A stretch of 64,000 nt of DNA, taken from positions 99,724,657 through 99,788,656 of the forward strand of contig NC_134463.1 in the NCBI RefSeq assembly GCF_047948215.1, given 5' to 3'. The number at the start of each line of letters is the position of its first letter. The first letter of the stretch is position 1. Positions 58,996-64,000 of the stretch are shown one piece after another. The DNA is from Lycorma delicatula (lineage: Eukaryota; Arthropoda; Insecta; Hemiptera; Fulgoridae). Position numbers and translations under genes: made by a program. The notes below the pieces were generated by a model. It worked only from the letters and a program-made list of their open reading frames with translations, was not told the origin of the DNA and searched no databases.

Positions 58996-59943
58996 TCAGT
59001 CATTTGATGGAGCTCTCCAAGATTCCCTATCTAGTGCTAGTCGTTTCATTTCAGTATACCTTCTACATCCTACATCCCTAAAAATTTGTTTTACATATTC
59101 CAAACTTGGCCTGCCTACACAATTTTTCCCTTCTACCTGTCCTTCCAATATTAAAGCTACTATTCCAGGATGCCTTAGTATATGGCCTATAAGTCTGTCT
59201 CTTCTATTAACTATATTTTTCCAAATGATTCTTTCTTCATCTATTTGCCGCAATACCTCTTCATTTGTCATTTTATCCACCCATCTGATTTTTAACATTC
59301 TCATATAGCACCGCATTTCAAAAGCTTCTAATCTTTTCTTCTCAGATACTCCGATCGTCCAAGTTTCACTTCCATATAAAGCGACACTCCAAACATACAC
59401 TTTCAAAAATTTTTTCCTGACATTTAAATTAATTTTTGATGTAAACAAATTATATTTCTTACTGAAGGCTCGTTTAGCTTGTGCTATTCGGCATTTTATA
59501 TCGCTCCTGCTTCGTCCATCTTTAGTAATTCTACTTCCCAAATAACAAAATTCCTCTACCTCCATAATCTTTTCTCCTATTTTCACATTCAGTGGTCCAT
59601 CTTTGTTATTTCTACTACATTTCATTACTTTTGTTTTGTTCTTGTTTATTTTCATGCGATAGTACTTGCGGAGGACTTCATCTATGCCGTTCATTGTTTC
59701 TTCTAAATCCTTTTTACTCTCGGTTAGAATTACTATATCATCAGCAAATCGTAGCATCTTTATCTTTTCACCTTGTACTGTTACTCCGAATCTAAATTGT
59801 TCTTTAACATCATTAACTGCTAGATCCATGTAAAGATTAAAAAGTAACGGAAACAGGGAACACCCTTGTCGGACTCCCTTTCTTATTACGGCTTCTTTCT
59901 TATGTTCTTCAATTGTTACTGTTGCTGTTTGGTTCCTGTACAT
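58996..59943 (-). pseudogene. RTE LINE reverse transcriptase, C-terminal part
   Basis: 315 codons. Residues 22-36 hold the motif B block (KGVRQGCSLFPLLFN; the usual LSPLLFN has Phe for Ser). Residues 65-72 are RFADDIVI, motif C with both catalytic Asp. KINKNKTKVM follows at about 97-106, then CYLGSRITKDG, YGSETWT, the RLEAFEMRCY block and a C-terminal KNCVGRPSLEYVKQ block. The stop at 58996-58998 is directly before the tail. The first Met is internal to the ancestral ORF: the frame was cut off from the upstream RT half by a shift near 59950. Nine bases present in the 21598 copy near the C-terminus are missing. Confidence 0.93.
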
Positions 59944-59959
59944 GTTAGCAATTGTTCTT

Positions 59960-60631
59960 CTATCTCTGTATTTGAACCCTAATTTTTTTTAAAACGCTGA
60001 ACATTTTATTCCAGTCTACGTTATCGAATGCCTTTTCTAGATCTATAAACGCCAAGTATGTCGGTTTGTTTTTCTTTAATTTTCCTTCTACTATTAATCT
60101 GAGGCCTAAAATTGCTTCCCTTGTCCCTATACTTTTCCTGAAACCAAATTGGTCTTCTCCTAACACTTCCTCCACTCTCCTCTCAATTCTTCTGTAAAGA
60201 ATTCTAGTTAAGATTTTTGATGCATGACTAGTTAAACTAATTGTTCTGTATTCTTCACATTTATCTGCCCCTGCTTTCTTTGGTATCATTACTATAACAC
60301 TTTTTTTGAAGTCTGACGGAAATTCCCCTTTTTCATAAATAATACACACCAGTTTGTATAATCTATCAATCACTTCCTCACCTGCACTGCGCAGTAATTC
60401 TACAGGTATTCCGTCTATTACAGGAGCCTTTCTGCCATTTAAATCTTTTAATGCTCTCTTAAATTCAGATCTCAGTATTGTTTCTCCCATTTCATCCTCC
60501 TCAACTTCCTCTTCTTCCTCTATAACACCATTTTCTAATTCATTTCCTCCGTATAACTCTTCAATATATTCCACCCATCTATCGACTTTACCTTTCGTAT
60601 TATATATTGGTGTACCATCTTTGTTTAACAC
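59960..60631 (-). pseudogene. RTE LINE reverse transcriptase, N-terminal part
   Basis: 223 codons. It has an acidic stretch (EEEEEVEEDEMGE, residues 38-50), then the finger motif GRKAPVIDGIPVELL (66-80), VIVMIPKKAGADKCEEYR (112-129) and ISLTSHASKIL, QFGFRKSIGTR (161-171), and motif A AFIDLEKAFDNVDW (184-197) with the first catalytic Asp. It loses frame after VLKKI, in or just after an A-run of seven, where LINE copies often gain or lose a base. Together with 58996-59943 it forms the full RT palm. Confidence 0.92.
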
Positions 60632-60980
60632 ATTATTAGATTTTAATTTATGTACCCCAAAATTTTCCTTAACTTTCCTGTATGCTCCGTCTATTTTACC
60701 TTACCAATGTTCATTTCTCTTTCCACTTCTCAACACTTTTCTTTAATCCACTCTTCTTTCGCCAGTTTGCACTTCCTGTTTATAGCATTTCTTAATTGCC
60801 GATAGTTCCTTTTACTTTCTTCATCACTAGCATTCTTATATTTTCTACGTTCATCCATCAGCTGCAATATATCGTCTGAAACCCAAGGTTTTCTACCAGT
60901 TCTCTTTATTCCGCCTAAGTTTGCTTCTGCTGATTTAAGAATTTCCTTTTTAACATTCTCCCATTCTTCTTCTACATTTT
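60632..60980 (-). pseudogene. RTE LINE linker between endonuclease and RT
   Basis: Minus-strand reading after a shift at about 60985: KDKVENVEEEWENVKKEI, then GGIKRTGRKPWVSDDIL, MDERRKYKNASDEESKRNYR and KLAKEEWIKEKC followed by a stop near 60745, then another shift before the RT. The segment is rich in Lys/Glu and probably helical. Its PWVSDDIL block is typical of RTE-type elements between EN and RT. Confidence 0.85.
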
Positions 60981-61976
60981 CTACCTTATCTTTTTTCTCA
61001 GACCTCTTGCGATGTCCTCCTCAAAAATCTTCTTTACCTCCTCCTCCTCAAGCTTCTCTAAATTCCACCGATTCATCTGACACCTTTTCTTCAGGTTTTT
61101 AAACCCCAATCTACATTTCATTATCACCAAATTATGGTCGCTATCAATGTCTGCTCCAGGGTAAGTTTTGCAGTCAACGAGTTGATTTCTAAATCTTTGC
61201 TTAACCATGATATAATCTATCTGATACCTTGCAGTATCACTTGGCTTTTTCCAGGTGTATATTCTTCTACTATGATTTTTAAATTGGGTGTTGGCAATTA
61301 CTAAATTATACTTTGTGCAAAACTCTATAAGTCGGTCCCCTCTTTTATTCCTTTTGCCCATCCCGTATTCACCCACTATATTTCCTTCCTTGCCTTTTCC
61401 AATGCTTGCATTCCAATCTCCAACTATTATTAAATTTTCATCTCCTTTTACGTGTTTAATTGCTTCATCAATCTCTTCGTATACACACTCTACCTCATCA
61501 TCATCATGGGCGCTTGTAGGCATATAGACGTTAACAATCGTTGTTGGTTTAGGTTTTGATTTTATCCTTATTACAATGATTCTATCGCTATGCGCCTTGA
61601 AATACTCCACTCTCCTCCCTATCTTCTTGTTCATCACGAAAACTACTCCTGCCTGCCCATTATTTGACGCTGAATTAATTACTCTAAAGTCACCTGACCA
61701 AAAGTCGCCTTCCTCTTCACACCGAACCTCACTAATTCCTACTATATCCACATTCACCCTATCCATTTCTCTTTTTAAATTTTCTAGCCTACCAACCTTA
61801 GTTAAGCTTCTAACATTCCACGCTCCGACTCTTAGAATGTTATTTTTTAGTTTTCTGGTGACCCCTTCCTTAGTAGTCCCCACCCGGAGATCCGAACGGG
61901 GGACTATTTTACCTCCGGAATATTTTACCAAGGAAGGCGCCTCCATTATTGTATATGTGAAAATGCAGAGAGCCAC
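60981..61976 (-). pseudogene. RTE LINE apurinic-type endonuclease domain
   Basis: 331 codons; the endonuclease spans about residues 48-290. Catalytic residues are all visible: Asn54 in GAWNVRS, Glu83 in ISEVR, Asp187 and Asn189 in VGDWNASIG, Asp254 in YQIDYIM, and the SDH triad end at 279-281. The enzyme nicks target DNA to prime reverse transcription. The start at 61976 (MALCIFTYTI) is the first Met and may be in the 5' UTR; homology is strong only from about residue 18 (KYSGGKIVPRSDL). The frame ends at 60981 by a shift in an A-run, not by a natural stop. Confidence 0.93.
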
Positions 61977-62250
61977 ATTTTCTTGGAAAAAAAAAACAGC
62001 TGTAGTTTTCCATTGCTTTCAGCTGCGCAGTACTCAGAGGACTGAGTGATGTTGATATGGCCGTTTAAGTCATTGTGACTTACGCCCCTAACAACTACTG
62101 AAAGAGCTGCTGCCCTCTTTCAGGAATCATTCCAGTCTGGTTCTCAACAGATACCTCTCCGATATGGTTGCACCTTCGGTCCAGCTACTCTGTATCCCTG
62201 AGCACTCAAGCCCCCTCACCAACGGCAAGGTCTCATGATTCATAGAGGAG

Positions 62251-62261
62251 GGTAACATAGA
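62251..62261. repeat. Right target-site duplication of the RTE LINE
   Basis: ggtaacataga, identical to 58967-58977, immediately beyond the 5' end of the element. Confidence 0.9.
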
Positions 62262-62499
62262 AAAAAACAAAATTTTATTTTTCTTGTGAATATTTAAATG
62301 AAATGCAACAATTTAAGCAAGGAAAAAATCATCATGAAAGAGTACGCTGGGTTGTGCGTCAGAAAGTGACTTACTGGCTCTATACGAATCAAATATTCCC
62401 CTATGTTTGGATGATAGCGATTAGAGTTCGTGAACGAACTTGATCTTTCATCAAATTGCATTAATTTTTGTTCGTTCGCCGGTAATTTTTGTTGGATGC

Positions 62500-63075
62500 A
62501 TCGAGTTCGGCTTATATGATGAAAGGAACGACTGTAGTTCGTCAATGCTGCCGCTCTCATTGATTTTGCAGTATGCTAGTTGGACTACACAACTTTCACG
62601 GATTCATCTTTCCTTACAGATTTTTTCTATGTCTATCGACAATACCCGTATCTGAGGAAAGTCGAAGTGATTACTTGAAGGACAGGACAAGGCACCATGA
62701 GAGAGAGATTAACTTTGTTTTACTAGTGACTAGCGAAAAAAATTTAAATCAGCATTTAAATATCATGAAATCTAGGGATGATATACTGAAACAAAGTTTT
62801 CGTAGTTAATCAAGAAAGGTAAAGGAATCCATTAAATCTGGTGCGTATGAGGAAAGCTTATTTAATCCCAAATTTTACTAAGAAATGTGGTGAAAATTGT
62901 GAGTGTGGTGAAAATCAAACTGTTAAACGCATCACAGAAGTTTGTCCTAGGACAGCTTATGAAGGGAATCCTGAAGATTTCCTGATGGCAATTCCAGAAT
63001 CAGTGGCATATATTAATTTATTAAATCTTTCATTTTAGTGTTATGTGTTGGTGCCGTACGCTAAATGAGTACTAA
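62500..63075 (+). pseudogene. LINE ORF2 C-terminus (Jockey/CR1-like), decayed
   Basis: The best part is the frame 62841-63038: KKCGENCECGENQTVKRITE, then VCPRTAYEGNPEDFLMAIPE and SVAYINLLNLSF. The CxCG-QTV-HI-E-CP block followed by a short Asp/Leu-rich tail is the Cys-His knuckle that closes ORF2 in many Jockey/CR1-like LINEs (His is Arg here). Upstream, NAAALIDFAV near 62545 and YLRKVEVIT near 62645 resemble the earlier LRTAALAL and IRR blocks. After the stop, gtgccgtacgctaaatgag resembles a short LINE 3' tail. Frames change several times. Confidence 0.7.
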
Positions 63076-64000
63076 GAAATGTCATTCATATCGAATCACT
63101 TTTATTAAAAAAAAAAATCATACTTTCTCGGACAAAGACCGTCGTTTTTTTTAACTTTGTGGAAATAAAATAGAGCAAGATCACGTTTTGGCGGTCTAAA
63201 TTCGGGGAGTCAGGTTCCTATGTGTATAGACCGCTTTATACAAAAGGTTGATCTTGTATACTTGACGTTTTGGGTCACATAAATCAAAGGAAACCATTTT
63301 TTCCTGAAAGGGAAAGGAATCTTTACCTATTAAAATAAACACAGAAGATGTTACATCTGTATAGTAACTAATTTTTTTCTAAGTTTTTGACTGAATGCTA
63401 AGTAAGCATATAAATTGTTAAAAAAAAAATTAAATTAAAAAAAACATTTATTTAAGATTGTTAAAATATTAAATTTCAGCTTCTGTCATTAAAAAATGAA
63501 AATTGTATTCAGAGTATCCACAAATAGTTATTTCATAAAAACTTTATTAAAATTTATTAAATTAATTCATTAATTCATAATAATAACATATTAAATTCGT
63601 TAAATTATGGACAATTGTAATAGTTGTCTATAATATTACGTGAAGAAGATGTTTAATTATCAGATTTATAATTTAAATTGCAAAAACATACATATAAATT
63701 TACAAATTTAAGTTAAATAAAATTATTTTATTTTGTAATTAATAATAATTAAAAATTCTGTAATAGAATTCCAGTGAGGACGCACTTCGTGCAAGACTAG
63801 ACCAATCATCACCAATCAACTATCAACAAACGGGGTGCCTCTGAAGTGCCGTTGTTTTGGGAGTACAATGGGATACGTTTATAATATCTCGGCAAACAAT
63901 CGCCCGTTTTCAAAAATTCAAAGGGGGTATTTGTTAGTAGGTTGAAGGATGTACAGGAACACTCTCGATCTAACAGATATCGATTATTCGGAAATGTTAT
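63076..64000. other. Unannotated stretch to window end
   Basis: 63120-63290 is of mixed composition, 63340-63760 is A/T-rich, and from about 63765 to the end the sequence is again more complex (gaggacgcacttcgtgcaag) and may be the start of another dispersed repeat. No coding motif seen. Confidence 0.35.

Larger units (their letters stand above)
58978..62250 (-). mobile_element. Near full-length RTE-type LINE (3.27 kb) with 11-bp target-site duplication
   Basis: The element reads on the minus strand: 5' UTR (62250 to about 61977, beginning ctcctctatgaatcatg), apurinic-type endonuclease (61976-60981), linker, reverse transcriptase (60631-59960 and 59943-58996), stop, four bases of 3' UTR and an A-tail (T-run 58978-58990). 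It is bounded by ggtaacataga on both sides. One long ORF is expected; here it is split by frameshifts near 60985, 60700 and 59955 and a stop near 60745, so the copy is inactive though otherwise well preserved. Related copies are at 21598 (truncated) and 53565 (fossil). Confidence 0.93.

Noticed and set aside
58916..62049. Plus-strand frames of up to 157 codons over the RTE LINE
   Set aside because: They are antisense shadows of the minus-strand endonuclease and reverse transcriptase.

Overview
The window looks like repeat-rich, AT-rich animal nuclear DNA, almost certainly from an insect. The evidence is the mix of mobile elements: R1/Jockey-type and RTE-type LINEs, a mariner, a Merlin transposase remnant, a gypsy-type integrase remnant and tRNA-derived SINEs. 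A hemipteran-like host is my guess from the general look of these repeats and is not proven. I found no convincing host protein-coding exon, no rRNA, no CRISPR array and no bacterial-type operon. Nearly all open frames over 60 codons are either chance frames in AT-rich DNA or pieces of decayed transposons.

Layout. 0-5 kb: the end of a plus-strand LINE at the left edge, then a minus-strand R1-clade LINE 3' half (1613-2645) whose 3' UTR carries a perfect 20-bp GC-rich stem. 5-13.9 kb: mostly AT-rich filler, one compound microsatellite, several hairpins and one tRNA-derived SINE (family A). 13.9-15.2 kb: a fold-back mariner, an array of four ~74-bp repeats and a further mariner end, all abutting at TA dinucleotides. 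15.8-22 kb: an internally deleted R1-type LINE, a 206-bp LINE-3'UTR insertion with a 13-bp target-site duplication, a decayed Merlin transposase, an ORF1-like scrap and a 5'-truncated RTE LINE. 23-28.2 kb: two SINE-A copies, a gypsy integrase zinc-domain remnant and (CA)n/(TA)n tracts. 28-40 kb: mostly AT-rich, with scattered SINEs and a CpG-rich island at about 36.93-37.48 kb that is the best candidate for host regulatory DNA. 40-49 kb: a decayed Jockey-type LINE, SINEs, a ~0.9-kb element made of nested inverted repeats (44646-45551) and an R1 3' UTR fragment. 49-58 kb: AT-rich, with a fossil RTE-type LINE (53565-54620). 58.9-62.3 kb: a near full-length RTE-type LINE on the minus strand, bounded by an 11-bp target-site duplication and inserted into a tRNA-derived SINE. 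62.4-63.1 kb: the C-terminus of another LINE.

Functionally this is a transposon graveyard with at least one recent insertion. The LINEs would supply endonuclease and reverse transcriptase for target-primed insertion, and SINEs normally depend on LINE machinery; every autonomous copy seen here is broken or truncated. No new biological system is evident. The most distinctive structures are the nested inverted-repeat element, the mariner-bounded tandem array, the R1 3' UTR stem with its ORF2-less derivative, and the CpG-rich island.
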